A DNA stretch of 21,370 nt from Prevotella sp. CAG:755 (GTDB taxonomy: Bacteria; Bacteroidota; Bacteroidia; Bacteroidales; Bacteroidaceae), in contig HF989145.1 in NCBI GenBank assembly GCA_000431275.1, forward strand, positions 1 through 21,370. Reading direction: 5' to 3'. Of the stretch, positions 8,990 through 17,851 are shown piece by piece. Under the pieces are notes generated by a model that was not told where the DNA came from, did no database searches, and saw only the letters and a program-made list of their open reading frames with translations. Both the position numbers and the translations under genes were made by a program. Every line of letters starts with the position of its first letter. Positions within the stretch are counted from its first letter, which is position 1.

Positions 8990-10621
8990 ATGAGCCGTCA
9001 CTCATATTTACTTAGGCTGGCTTGGACCGGGATGCTCCTCATCCTTGTCCAAGCCTACGCTTTCTCACAAACTGACAGGCCGAGAACGCCGAGCAAGGAC
9101 ATAGTCGAACTCATCCACTCGGATAACCTCAGGCATAATCAATTTCTCAATCCCGACGCCCGCATCCTAACGGGCAACGTACATTTGTTCCATAACGGGA
9201 TTCAAATGTACTGCGACAGCGCATACCAATACGAAACTACGAACTCTGTCGAAGCGTTCGGACACGTGAAAATCATCCAAGGAGACACACTTTCTCTAAC
9301 GGGCGACTATCTTTTTTATGACGGGAACACGCAGCTCGCGCAAGTACGCCACAACGTCGTAATGAAGCACCGCGAATCCACGCTCTACACCGACAGCCTC
9401 AACTATGACCGCCTTTACAACATAGGCTACTTTTTCGAGGGCGGTCGCCTCGTCGACGGAGACAACATCCTGACGTCCGACTGGGGCGAATACTTTCTTA
9501 ATACGAAAGAAGCCCTTTTCAACTACAACGTCCACCTCACCAGCCCGAAATTTGACCTCACATCCGATACCTTGCATTATAACACGCAGACTAAATGGGC
9601 CGAGGTGATGGGGCCGTCTAACATTAAGGATAAGGAGAACAACATCTACACTGAGCATGCCTACTACAACACCACCACCGAGAACGTCCGTCTGATGGAT
9701 CGTTCCGTAGTAGCCAACAAAAACGGCAGGCAAATGATAGGCGACAGCATCTCATATGACAAACAGAGCGGCATGATGCGCGCTTTCGGCAACGTCATAT
9801 ACGATGACAAGTCCAACAAAAACATGCTCACGGGCGAATACTGCCAATACAACGAACTGACTGGCCAAGCCTACGCCACAGACAAAGCCTTGCTCAAAGA
9901 TTATTCCAACATCACCGACACGCTATTCGTCCACGCAGACACGCTCCGCCTGTACACCTACAATATGGATACAGACTCCGTCTATCGCGTGCTGCACGGC
10001 TACTTCCACGTCCGTGCCTACCGTTCGGACGTGCAGGCCGTATGCGACTCGCTCGTCTACAACACCGGCATCCGACGGATGGCCATGTACCGTGATCCCA
10101 TCGTATGGAACAATAAGCAGCAACTGCTCGGTGAGGAAATCTATACTTTCCTCAACGACTCCACCATCGACAGCGTGCGCGTTGAGAACCAAGCCCTGCT
10201 GGTTGAACAGTTCGACAGCATCCACTATAACCAAGTGACAAGCCAAATCATGAAGTCGTACTTCGAAAAAGGAGAAATCCGAGAAAATCAAGCGGAGGGC
10301 AACGTTTACGTCATCTACTACCCCTTGGACGAGGACAGTGTCATCGTTGGACTGAACTATACAGAAACGAGCCAGCTGAGAATGTTCATGGAAAACCGGA
10401 AGCTCAAAAGGATATGGACACCCGAAGCGACAGGTACATTCTACGACGTCTCGATCATTCCAAACGACAAACTCAGGCTTGAAAACTTCGCGTGGTTCGA
10501 CTACATTCGCCCTCGTGACAAATTCGATCTGTTCGAATGGCGACCGAAGAAAGCCGGCACAGAACTCAAAAAGCAAATACGGCGCTCCGCACCACTGCAA
10601 ACCTTGGGCAAAAAAGCGTAA
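8990..10621 (+). CDS. OstA/LptA-like LPS-transport family protein
   Basis: A 543-residue exported protein with a signal segment (LLRLAWTGMLLILVQAYAFSQ). It is built from repeated short beta-strand units of the OstA/LptA beta-jellyroll type: DARILTGNVHLFHNG, SVEAFGHVKIIQGDTLSLTGDYLFYDG, QLAQVRHNVVM and AEVMGPSNI. This repeats the pattern in which a stretch of 'D...Y' strands alternates with 'G.V' strands. LptA of Proteobacteria is about 185 residues, so this is roughly three times longer, as is usual for the Bacteroidota OstA-like family. Its inferred role is moving LPS across the periplasm or a related outer-membrane step, which fits the two chaperone genes just upstream. ATG at 8990 is preferred; GTG at 8987 directly precedes it. 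The mutL start lies 11 bases after the stop. Confidence 0.85.
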   Translation: MSRHSYLLRLAWTGMLLILVQAYAFSQTDRPRTPSKDIVELIHSDNLRHNQFLNPDARILTGNVHLFHNGIQMYCDSAYQYETTNSVEAFGHVKIIQGDTLSLTGDYLFYDGNTQLAQVRHNVVMKHRESTLYTDSLNYDRLYNIGYFFEGGRLVDGDNILTSDWGEYFLNTKEALFNYNVHLTSPKFDLTSDTLHYNTQTKWAEVMGPSNIKDKENNIYTEHAYYNTTTENVRLMDRSVVANKNGRQMIGDSISYDKQSGMMRAFGNVIYDDKSNKNMLTGEYCQYNELTGQAYATDKALLKDYSNITDTLFVHADTLRLYTYNMDTDSVYRVLHGYFHVRAYRSDVQAVCDSLVYNTGIRRMAMYRDPIVWNNKQQLLGEEIYTFLNDSTIDSVRVENQALLVEQFDSIHYNQVTSQIMKSYFEKGEIRENQAEGNVYVIYYPLDEDSVIVGLNYTETSQLRMFMENRKLKRIWTPEATGTFYDVSIIPNDKLRLENFAWFDYIRPRDKFDLFEWRPKKAGTELKKQIRRSAPLQTLGKKA

Positions 10622-10632
10622 CCAAACAAGTC

Positions 10633-12483
10633 ATGGGAGGAATCATTCAACTATTGCCTGACTCCGTCGCCAACCAAATTGCGGCGGGAGAGGTTATCCA
10701 ACGTCCTGCATCCGTCATCAAAGAGCTGGTCGAAAACGCTATCGATGCCGGTGCCTCGCTCATCCAAGTATGGGTCGTGAATGCAGGGAAAACCAACATC
10801 CAAGTAGTAGACAACGGTTGCGGACTTTCTGAAACAGACGCACGCTTGGCATTTGAGCGGCATGCCACGTCGAAAATCCGAAACGTCACAGACCTGTATG
10901 CCCTTCATACTATGGGCTTCCGCGGAGAAGCGCTGCCATCTATTGTAGCCGTAGCACAGGTCGAACTGAAAACACGCACCGCCGAAGAAGAATTGGGAAC
11001 ACGCCTTCTCATCGAAGGGTCGAAGATCATTGAACAAGAACCCATCGCCTGCCCCGTAGGTGCCAATTTCTCGGTCAACAATCTCTTCTACAACATTCCG
11101 GCCCGGCGCAAATTTCTCAAATCCAACCAAACGGAACTAAACAACATCCTGAACGAATTCGAGCGCATCGCGCTGGCCAACCCGTCTGTTGCCATGCAGC
11201 TCCACAACGAAGGGAACTGCCTGCTCAACCTCCCGGCCGGCAAACTGCGCCAACGCATTCTGGGCATCTTCGGAAAGAAGCTCGACAAGAACCTTATCCC
11301 CATTCATGTGGACACCACACTCGCCAAACTAGACGGTTACATCGGTACACCAGAAAGTTCGAGAAAGAAAGGTGCGCAACAATTCTTCTTTGTTAACGGT
11401 CGCTACATGCGACATCCCTACTTTACACGGGCTGTGCTGTCCGCCTATGACCGCCTGATACCCGAAGGAGAGAACATTCCGTTCTTCATCCACATTAATG
11501 TCGACCCAGCCCGCATTGACGTCAATATCCATCCGACTAAAACTGAAATAAAATTTGAGGACGACCAAGAGATCTGGCACATCATCGTTGCTGCGGCACG
11601 TGAAGCTTTGGGCAAATTCTCATCCGTGCCAACTATTGATTTCGACGTCAGTTTCCGCCCGGATATCCCCGCTTTCTCAGACAACAAGCACGCGACAATC
11701 CCGTCTGTCAAAATCGACACGGGCTACAACCCTTTTGACCATCCGTCTGTCCCGCAATCATACAGAACTCCAAACAGCGGTGCCTCACAATGGAATGAAC
11801 TATACGACACACTGCAACAGTCTCCCGTAACTTCCGCCAACAGCCATGATGAAGAGACAACGCCGCAAAATGTGCCCGACAGCCTTTTCGAAGATACTGA
11901 AACAGACTGGGAAAGTGTCGATACGGATTTCATCCAATTCAAGGGTCGTTTCCTGATCACCTCAGTCAAATCCGGCCTTATGCTCATCGACCAACATCGC
12001 GCCCACGTCCGTATCCTTTACGAAAACTACAAACGAAACATCGAAGAGCAACATGGGTTGTCACAAGGGGTACTCTTCCCCCAAATGATGCAACTGTCCC
12101 CTTCTCAGGCCAAACTCTTGACCGATGTTATGGACCAGCTGAAATACATCGGCTTCGACCTTGCTCCAATGGGCGGTGGGAGCTACGCTATCAACGGTGT
12201 CCCCTCCGGGACCGAAGGCCTCGACCCTGTGCAATTACTGCTCAATATCATCGAGGAAATCTCCCAAGGAAGCAATAAGAAACTTGGTGACGAAATCTAC
12301 CACACGATAGCATTCGCCATGGCTAAGAAGGTGGCGGTTCCCATCGGTCAGGTGATTGGAGAAAAAGAAATAAAAGCCCTCGTGGAACAACTCTTCGCCT
12401 GTGAAACGCCAAACTATACTCCGGACGGAAAGACTGTCATTGTCATTATCCCACAGGACAACATAAACCGGCTGTTCGGTTAA
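10633..12483 (+). CDS. mutL: DNA mismatch repair protein MutL
   Basis: MutL couples mismatch recognition by MutS to downstream repair. The 616-residue protein starts at the ATG at 10633, giving MGGIIQLLPDSVANQIAAGE, the normal MutL N-terminus; longer in-frame starts would overlap the OstA-like gene. The GHKL ATPase motifs are complete: ELVENAIDAGA (E31, N35), VVDNGCG (D60) and GFRGEAL (from G95). A linker of about 90 residues, rich in Ser, Thr and Pro (about 350-440), leads to the C-terminal dimerisation domain. The endonuclease motif DQHA-x2-E-x4-E reads DQHRAHVRILYE (from D453): Ala is replaced by Arg and the first Glu by Val459, while the last Glu is kept. The late CPHGRP-type motif is also replaced (YTPDGKT after Cys590). 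Nuclease activity is therefore doubtful. Confidence 0.97.
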   Translation: MGGIIQLLPDSVANQIAAGEVIQRPASVIKELVENAIDAGASLIQVWVVNAGKTNIQVVDNGCGLSETDARLAFERHATSKIRNVTDLYALHTMGFRGEALPSIVAVAQVELKTRTAEEELGTRLLIEGSKIIEQEPIACPVGANFSVNNLFYNIPARRKFLKSNQTELNNILNEFERIALANPSVAMQLHNEGNCLLNLPAGKLRQRILGIFGKKLDKNLIPIHVDTTLAKLDGYIGTPESSRKKGAQQFFFVNGRYMRHPYFTRAVLSAYDRLIPEGENIPFFIHINVDPARIDVNIHPTKTEIKFEDDQEIWHIIVAAAREALGKFSSVPTIDFDVSFRPDIPAFSDNKHATIPSVKIDTGYNPFDHPSVPQSYRTPNSGASQWNELYDTLQQSPVTSANSHDEETTPQNVPDSLFEDTETDWESVDTDFIQFKGRFLITSVKSGLMLIDQHRAHVRILYENYKRNIEEQHGLSQGVLFPQMMQLSPSQAKLLTDVMDQLKYIGFDLAPMGGGSYAINGVPSGTEGLDPVQLLLNIIEEISQGSNKKLGDEIYHTIAFAMAKKVAVPIGQVIGEKEIKALVEQLFACETPNYTPDGKTVIVIIPQDNINRLFG

Positions 12484-12552
12484 ATCTTCTGTGCGAAAGC
12501 CATCTTCAACGCGTACTACCACTCGCAATTCGCACACGCCAAAATCCTAACA

Positions 12553-12595
12553 ACATCAAGGGCGGCTTCCTGCAATCGGAAGCCGCCCTTGATGT
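12553..12595. terminator. Bidirectional terminator between mutL and gdhA
   Basis: A perfect 18-bp stem (12553-12570 with 12578-12595) with a 7-base loop lies between two convergent genes. The hairpin is GC-rich in its upper part, and flanking A/T residues give only short T runs on either strand. Between the mutL stop and this element an 8-bp inverted repeat (TGTGCGAA at 12490-12497, TTCGCACA at 12529-12536) might form a second, looser hairpin. Confidence 0.85.
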
Positions 12596-12618
12596 AATTA
12601 ATAATGTGTCAGCCGCTC

Positions 12619-13953
12619 TCAAAGAATACCTTGCGCCATCATAGCCTTGGCTACTTTCATGAAGCCGGCCACATTGGCTCCCCGCACATAGTTCACATAA
12701 CCGTCCGGCTGTGTACCGAACTTCACACACTGCGCATGGATATTCTGCATGATCTGTTGAAGCCGCTGGTCGACTTCTTCTGCTGTCCAACTGAGCTTCT
12801 GTGCGTTCTGCGTCATTTCCAGTCCCGACACCGACACGCCACCGGCGTTGGCAGCTTTGCCCGGAGCATAAAGAATCTTGGCTTCGAGGAAAGCATCGAT
12901 GGCCTCAGGTGTCGACGGCATGTTAGCACCCTCGCTCACTGCAAAGCAGCCATTAGCCAAAAGTGTCTTGGCGTCTTCTCCTGTCAGTTCATTCTGCGTT
13001 GCGCTCGGCATGGCGATGTCACACTTCTCACCCCAAGGACGCGCCCCGGGAACGTACTTCACACCATACTGCTCTGCATATTCGCGAATACGGCCACGAT
13101 AAAGATTCTTCAACTCCATGATATAGTCAAGTTTCTCGCGGTCAATTCCGTCCGGGTCGTAAATATACCCATCTGAGTCGGACATCGTCACGACCTTAGC
13201 TCCCAATTCTATAAGTTTTTCGGCGGTATACTGTGCCACATTACCAGAACCGGAAATCGTAACGACCTTGCCTTTCAGGTCAATACCACGCGTTTTGAGC
13301 ATTTCAAGCAAGAAATATACATTACCGTAACCAGTGGCTTCCGGACGGATCAGCGATCCGCCAAATTCAAGTCCTTTTCCGGTCAGCGTTCCGGTATTCT
13401 CGCGTGCCAATTTTTTATACATTCCGTACATATAACCAACCTCGCGTCCGCCGACACCGATGTCTCCGGCAGGCACGTCGGTGTCCGGACCGATATGACG
13501 CCATAGTTCCATCATGAACGCTTGGCAAAAGCGCATGATTTCCGCATTCGACTTCCCACGCGGGCTGAAATCCGAGCCACCTTTTCCACCTCCCATCGGC
13601 AACGTGGTCAATGCGTTCTTAAACGTCTGTTCGAAAGCCAGGAACTTCAAGATGGATTGATTGACCGAAGAGTGGAAACGTATACCTCCCTTGTACGGGC
13701 CAATGGCATTATTATGCTGTATACGGTATCCCATATTGGTCTGCACCCGTCCACTGTCGTCCACCCAAGTCACGCGAAACGAGAAGATACGGTCTGGAAT
13801 GCACAGACGCTCAATCAAATTCGCTTTCTCAAACTCAGGGTGCTCATTATAGACATCTTCGATGGTTTCCAAGACCTCTTGAACGGCTTGGTGGTACTCC
13901 GCCTCGCCAGGGAAGCGGCGTTTCAGGGTGTCTAAGACTTCTGCTGCTTTCAT
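12619..13953 (-). CDS. gdhA: Glutamate dehydrogenase, hexameric, probably NADP-dependent
   Basis: Cytoplasmic enzyme interconverting 2-oxoglutarate plus ammonium and glutamate, usually in the biosynthetic direction for this type. The 444-residue length matches small hexameric (50-kDa class) GDHs. Conserved lysines stand in their usual settings: K88 in GPYKGGIRF, K112 in FEQTFKNAL, and catalytic K124 in PMGGGKGGSDF. The aspartate and glycine region DVPAGDIGVGGREVGYMYG follows. The Rossmann fingerprint GSGNVAQ sits near residue 240. The NADP preference is inferred from overall similarity to biosynthetic GDHs, not from a decisive residue. It is a single-gene transcript with its own promoter 40-70 bases upstream and is convergent with mutL across a shared terminator. 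nadK, in this window, makes the matching cofactor. Confidence 0.97.
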   Translation of the reverse strand: MKAAEVLDTLKRRFPGEAEYHQAVQEVLETIEDVYNEHPEFEKANLIERLCIPDRIFSFRVTWVDDSGRVQTNMGYRIQHNNAIGPYKGGIRFHSSVNQSILKFLAFEQTFKNALTTLPMGGGKGGSDFSPRGKSNAEIMRFCQAFMMELWRHIGPDTDVPAGDIGVGGREVGYMYGMYKKLARENTGTLTGKGLEFGGSLIRPEATGYGNVYFLLEMLKTRGIDLKGKVVTISGSGNVAQYTAEKLIELGAKVVTMSDSDGYIYDPDGIDREKLDYIMELKNLYRGRIREYAEQYGVKYVPGARPWGEKCDIAMPSATQNELTGEDAKTLLANGCFAVSEGANMPSTPEAIDAFLEAKILYAPGKAANAGGVSVSGLEMTQNAQKLSWTAEEVDQRLQQIMQNIHAQCVKFGTQPDGYVNYVRGANVAGFMKVAKAMMAQGIL

Positions 13954-13995
13954 ACTCTACTTGATAAACGTTTCTTTATATTCTGATTTCATTTG

Positions 13996-14026
13996 CAAAG
14001 GTAATACTTTTTGAACTATAAACAAC
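13996..14026 (-). promoter_or_regulatory. gdhA promoter
   Basis: On the minus strand TACCTTTG (14003 down to 13996) matches TAnnTTTG. GTTG (14026-14023) stands 19 bases upstream in the -33 position, with three of four consensus bases. Transcription would start near 13990, leaving a leader of about 37 bases with no obvious structure. Confidence 0.65.
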
Positions 14027-14102
14027 TATTAAGTATATAAAAATAATGATGGCTTTCAAAAAGACAGCACAGATGCTTATAATCAAACGTCCTGGTCTTG
14101 CA

Positions 14103-14275
14103 GGAAGTCCGTCAGCGTACGGTACATGCTACCCGCGACTTCCAAAAGAAACCGTTAATAATGAAGTAACCCTTGCGCAACGGTTGGTCCCAGCCGGTCT
14201 GTCTCCACCTCCCGACACGAAAAATCCAGTCGTAGTGACAGATAATCCTGTCAGGGCGACGGCATTTTCTGTCGC
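14103..14275. other. Array of consecutive hairpins in a gene-poor region (possible structured RNA)
   Basis: The 465 bases between gdhA and recG hold no convincing gene. Within them, a hairpin at 14103-14143 pairs 14 bases (GGAAGTC, GCG, GGTA on the left; a continuous right arm), with left-side bulges of 5 and 3 bases and a 5-base loop. A second joins AACCGTT (14150-14156) to AACGGTT (14179-14185). A third is TGACAG/CTGTCA at 14236-14253. Weaker 4-5 bp stems are at 14213-14232 and 14256-14275. An 80-residue plus-strand frame (14046-14288) covers the same bases but looks unlike a protein. I see no promoter box for either strand and cannot say which strand is transcribed. The array lies upstream of the gdhA promoter, so it is not the gdhA leader. 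Confidence 0.35.
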
Positions 14276-14303
14276 TGCGACCATTTAAACAAATGACCGC
14301 TTA

Positions 14304-14317
14304 CCTATTATAATAGG
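14304..14317. repeat. 14-base perfect palindrome
   Basis: CCTATTATAATAGG is a perfect inverted repeat with no spacer, lying between the hairpin array and the end of recG. It could be a dimeric regulator site, or chance in A/T-rich DNA. The remaining bases to 14418 show no clear terminator for recG and no promoter box. Confidence 0.35.
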
Positions 14318-14418
14318 CATACACGTTATACACATGCAACGGGTTCATATCCCCAAAACATACGAAGGAAAAGCAAGCGGAGCCGAGCATGAAAAAACAC
14401 CCCACTCACAAAAGGTAC

Positions 14419-16524
14419 TCAACTAATGGCTGAAAAATTGACATTACGTCCCCGCCACTGACGAAGAGTTGACCATATCATGCTGTGCTGTGGCAAGTTT
14501 TCGTAAGGATCAACCCGCAAGACTTCTTCGGCAGCCTCGCGCGCCACAGACAACAAATCGACATCGCGAACAACGTTCGCTATCTTCAAATCAAATGGCA
14601 ATCCGCTTTGTTGCGTGCCTTCGAGGTCGCCTGGGCCACGCAATTTCAAATCCTCTTCTGCTATGCGGAAACCATCCGTCGTCTCCACCATGACACCGAT
14701 GCGCCTGCGCGTTGAATCACCCAGCTTGTAACCCGTCACCAAAATGCAGTACGACTGGTCGCCTCCCCTGCCGACGCGTCCTCTCAACTGATGCAACTGC
14801 GCCAGCCCGAAGCGTTCGGCGTCCTGAATGACCATCACCGTGGCATTAGGAACGTTCACCCCCACCTCAATGACGGTCGTACTGACAAGTATCTGCGTTT
14901 CCCGCCGCAGAAAAGCCTGCATGGCAGCCTCTTTTTCCTGCGGCTTCATCTTCCCGTGCAATTTCCCGACCTTATAATCCGGGAAAGCCTCGCTCATCGC
15001 GACGAAACCGGTTTCAAGATTCTTCAAATCGCTCCGCTCACTCTCTTCAATCAGGGGATAAACCACGTACACTTGCCGCCCTTTTTGCAGTTCCTTACGC
15101 ATACCTCCGTAAAGCAAATCGAGGCGGTCTGAATAATAGTGAAGAGTTCGTACCGGCTTCCGTCCTGCGGGCAACTGATCAATGACAGAAACATCGAGGT
15201 CGCCATAAACAGTCATAGCCAGCGTTCGGGGTATCGGGGTAGCCGTCATGACGAGAATGTGCGGCGGATTGACGTTCTTGCTCCACAACTTAGCCCGCTG
15301 CTCCACACCAAAACGATGCTGTTCGTCTATCACGACAAGCCCAAGATTCAAAAAAGCGACAGTCGGTTCGATAACAGCATGCGTACCCACCAGAAGATTG
15401 ACAGAGCCATCGGACAAGCCGCTCAACACGGATTCGCGCCGCTTTCCTTTGACACTTCCGGTCAACAGTTCAACACGAATGGGAAGTCCGCCGGTCATCT
15501 GGACAAGCGTCGCATAATGCTGTTCGGCCAAGATTTCAGTGGGAGCCATCAAGCATGACTGATATCCGTTATCGCCTGCAATGAGGCAAGCCATGAGGGC
15601 CACCATCGTCTTGCCAGAACCGACGTCACCATGCAACAAGCGATTCATCTGGCGGCCACTGCCCAAATCGGCACGGATTTCCTTCATCACACGTTTCTGC
15701 GCGTCCGTCAACTCAAAGGGGAGCTTCTCGCGATAAAACTGCATGAAAAGATCACCGACCTTGGAAAAGACGAAACCACGGAACTTCATTTTCCGGTTCT
15801 TGGCATAACGAAGGATGTCTAACTGCAAAAAGAACAGTTCGTCGAATTTAAGACGCCGCTCTGCCTGCGCCAAGTATTCCGTATTCTGTGGAAAATGCAA
15901 CGTCCGCAACGACGGCGCCAACGGACACAGTCGGTAACGCTCCATGAGATAGGCCGGAAGGCTTTCTTCGGGTTCAGAAGCTGGCAAGTTGGAAAATGCG
16001 GTGCGCATGATGTCGGCCATCGTCCTCGACGTGAAGTTATGCCGCTTCATCCGCTCCGTTACCCGATAATAGGGTTGGAACGTACACGCGTCTGACTTGA
16101 ATTTCTCTGCATGCTCGAGCTCGGGATGGGCAAACGAGATATGACCGTTGTAGAACGTCGGCTTACCTAACACGATGAGGAGCTGGCCTATTTTATAGTT
16201 AGCCTCCACGCGTTTGTAAGCATTGAACCACACAAATTCTACCGTGCCTGTCCCGTCTGAGAACAAAGCCTTCAAACGTTGCTTGCGCCCGACCCCTTCC
16301 ACTTCATAGTCCACAATGCGTCCACGAAGCTGTACGTAAGGCATTCCTTCGTGTATCTCGTTCACACGATGCACAGCTGTGCGGTCTATATACTTATAGG
16401 GGAAATTATATAACAAGTCCCGCACGCTCCTTACGTCAAGCTCTCCCGCAAGCAGCTTGGCGCGTTCGGGGCCTACGCCTTTAAGATATGTAATATCCTG
16501 GTATAAATAACTCCGGATGGCCAC
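14419..16524 (-). CDS. recG: ATP-dependent DNA helicase RecG
   Basis: RecG remodels stalled replication forks and branched DNA. The N-terminal wedge/OB region includes DITYLKGVGPERAKLL (a helix-hairpin-helix-like start usual in RecG) and QLRGRIVDYEVEGVGRKQRL. The helicase core shows Walker A GDVGSGKT near residue 300, DEQH (in VIDEQHRFG) near 398, VMTATPIPRTL, STTVIEVGVNVPNA and the motif VI segment QLRGRVGRG. The GTG at 16524 is chosen: it gives 701 residues, leaves eight residues before DITYL as in related proteins, and is preceded by AAAGGA. An alternative TTG at 16566 would add 14 residues and overlap the DJ-1 gene stop by four bases but has no ribosome site. It is the last gene of the pdxJ - DJ-1 - recG run. 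Confidence 0.96.
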   Translation of the reverse strand: MAIRSYLYQDITYLKGVGPERAKLLAGELDVRSVRDLLYNFPYKYIDRTAVHRVNEIHEGMPYVQLRGRIVDYEVEGVGRKQRLKALFSDGTGTVEFVWFNAYKRVEANYKIGQLLIVLGKPTFYNGHISFAHPELEHAEKFKSDACTFQPYYRVTERMKRHNFTSRTMADIMRTAFSNLPASEPEESLPAYLMERYRLCPLAPSLRTLHFPQNTEYLAQAERRLKFDELFFLQLDILRYAKNRKMKFRGFVFSKVGDLFMQFYREKLPFELTDAQKRVMKEIRADLGSGRQMNRLLHGDVGSGKTMVALMACLIAGDNGYQSCLMAPTEILAEQHYATLVQMTGGLPIRVELLTGSVKGKRRESVLSGLSDGSVNLLVGTHAVIEPTVAFLNLGLVVIDEQHRFGVEQRAKLWSKNVNPPHILVMTATPIPRTLAMTVYGDLDVSVIDQLPAGRKPVRTLHYYSDRLDLLYGGMRKELQKGRQVYVVYPLIEESERSDLKNLETGFVAMSEAFPDYKVGKLHGKMKPQEKEAAMQAFLRRETQILVSTTVIEVGVNVPNATVMVIQDAERFGLAQLHQLRGRVGRGGDQSYCILVTGYKLGDSTRRRIGVMVETTDGFRIAEEDLKLRGPGDLEGTQQSGLPFDLKIANVVRDVDLLSVAREAAEEVLRVDPYENLPQHSMIWSTLRQWRGRNVNFSAIS

Positions 16525-16562
16525 TCCGTCCTTTGTTATAACATTGAGGGTTCCAACCTCAT

Positions 16563-17105
16563 TCAATCGAGGAGCATGTCGTGCTTTATTTTCTCAACCA
16601 CTTCCGCCCCACGCAAACGTTCTACTATGGCAAAAGCGAATGGAAAGACTGCACCTGGGCCGCGGCCGGTAATGATATTCCCGTCCACCTCGACCATTTT
16701 CCCCGTACATACCGCGCCATCAAGCTGAGGCTCAAAACCGGGATAACAGGTGGCCCGCCGCCCGGCCAACAGACGGCTTCGACCCAATAAGGCAGGGGCT
16801 GCACAAATGGCCGCTACGGGACGGCCGCTTTGCACATGGCTAACCATCGCTTTCCGAAGGCCGTCATGTAGTCCGAGATTCGTCATTCCGGGCATTCCAC
16901 CTGGGAATACGAGCATTTCGCTGTCTTCGACACCGCAACGGCGGAAAAGGTTGTCAGCCATAATCGGTATGTTGTGCGCCCCGCGGATAAGACGCGCTCC
17001 CGTGATCGACACGGTCAGCACCTCAATCCCTGCCCGGCGCAGGATATCCAGCGTACCCAATGCTTCGATTTCTTCGAAGCCGTCGGCTAAAAAAAGATGT
17101 ACCAT
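16563..17105 (-). CDS. DJ-1/PfpI (ThiJ, YajL) family protein
   Basis: A 180-residue single-domain protein of the DJ-1 superfamily. The family's reactive cysteine is Cys101 in the nucleophile elbow AAICAAP. The partner glutamate is Glu14 in DGFEEIEA, equivalent to DJ-1 Glu18. FPGGMPG (67-73) provides the usual backbone oxyanion region. A CYPGFE segment stands where human DJ-1 has its TTHP region. Members have been reported as protein/DNA deglycases, chaperones or oxidative-stress proteins; these activities are debated, so no specific function is claimed. It lies 32 bases after pdxJ and directly precedes recG, all on the minus strand. I recall other Bacteroidales placing exbB/exbD/tonB-type genes between pdxJ and this gene; they are absent here. 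Confidence 0.92.
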   Translation of the reverse strand: MVHLFLADGFEEIEALGTLDILRRAGIEVLTVSITGARLIRGAHNIPIMADNLFRRCGVEDSEMLVFPGGMPGMTNLGLHDGLRKAMVSHVQSGRPVAAICAAPALLGRSRLLAGRRATCYPGFEPQLDGAVCTGKMVEVDGNIITGRGPGAVFPFAFAIVERLRGAEVVEKIKHDMLLD

Positions 17106-17137
17106 ATTCTATCGTTCTGTTGATTATATCTGTTTCC

Positions 17138-17851
17138 TTATTTCAAACAAGCCAAGTAACGGCGGATTGTCTCTTGCAAGCCGAGGTAAAGCGCATCGCA
17201 GATAAGAGCGTGCCCTATGCTTACTTCGTCCATCCAAGGAATACATTCATGCAGATAGGCCAAGTTCTCCAAGCTCAAATCATGCCCGGCGTTCAAGCCC
17301 AAGCCAAGTTGTTTCGCCACATTGGCTGCTTCCACGAACGGTGCCACAGCACCCTCACGATCAGCGGCATAACCTGCTGCATAAGGCTCAGTGTAAAGTT
17401 CCACGCGGTCAGCACCACAAGCAGCCGCTCCTTCAACCATGGAGGTGTCTGCCGAAACAAAGATCGAAGTCCGGATTCCCGCTGCTCTCATTTCGGTCAC
17501 AACGTTTTTCAAAAAAGCTGCATGCGCCACCGTATCCCACCCATGATTGGAGGTCAACTGTTCCGGGGAGTCTGGCACCAAGGTCACTTGGGCCGGCCGC
17601 ACTGCCAGCACCAACTCGCGGAATCTCTCGTCGGGATACCCCTCGATGTTAAACTCCGTGCGCAACGCTGGTTTCAACGCAAAAACGTCCGAACGCCTGA
17701 TATGTCGCTCATCAGGACGCGGATGTACTGTGATGCCTTGCGCACCGAACGATTCACAATCGAGCGCCACTGCCAGCACATTCGGATTGTTCCCTCCCCG
17801 TGCATTTCGCAACGTGGCGACTTTATTTATATTCACGCTAAGTTTTGTCAT
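17138..17851 (-). CDS. pdxJ: Pyridoxine 5'-phosphate synthase
   Basis: PdxJ condenses 1-deoxyxylulose 5-phosphate with 3-amino-1-hydroxyacetone 1-phosphate to form pyridoxine 5'-phosphate, the ring-closing step of DXP-dependent vitamin B6 synthesis. The 237-residue TIM-barrel protein is of normal length. It begins with [17 protein letters not shown], the PdxJ signature, followed by [13 protein letters not shown] with active-site His43 and Arg45. [12 protein letters not shown] contains the conserved acidic region, and [15 protein letters not shown] carries the later catalytic histidine. [13 protein letters not shown] closes the phosphate site. It is the first gene of a minus-strand run and diverges from nadK. 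No minus-strand TAnnTTTG box was found in the gap. Confidence 0.97.
   Translation of the reverse strand: MTKLSVNINKVATLRNARGGNNPNVLAVALDCESFGAQGITVHPRPDERHIRRSDVFALKPALRTEFNIEGYPDERFRELVLAVRPAQVTLVPDSPEQLTSNHGWDTVAHAAFLKNVVTEMRAAGIRTSIFVSADTSMVEGAAACGADRVELYTEPYAAGYAADREGAVAPFVEAANVAKQLGLGLNAGHDLSLENLAYLHECIPWMDEVSIGHALICDALYLGLQETIRRYLACLK

Noticed and set aside
14046..14288. 80-residue plus-strand frame in the gdhA-recG gap
   Set aside because: It covers the hairpin array, has Pro/Val/Thr-rich sequence unlike a folded domain, and lacks a promoter box and ribosome site. Described as a structured region instead.
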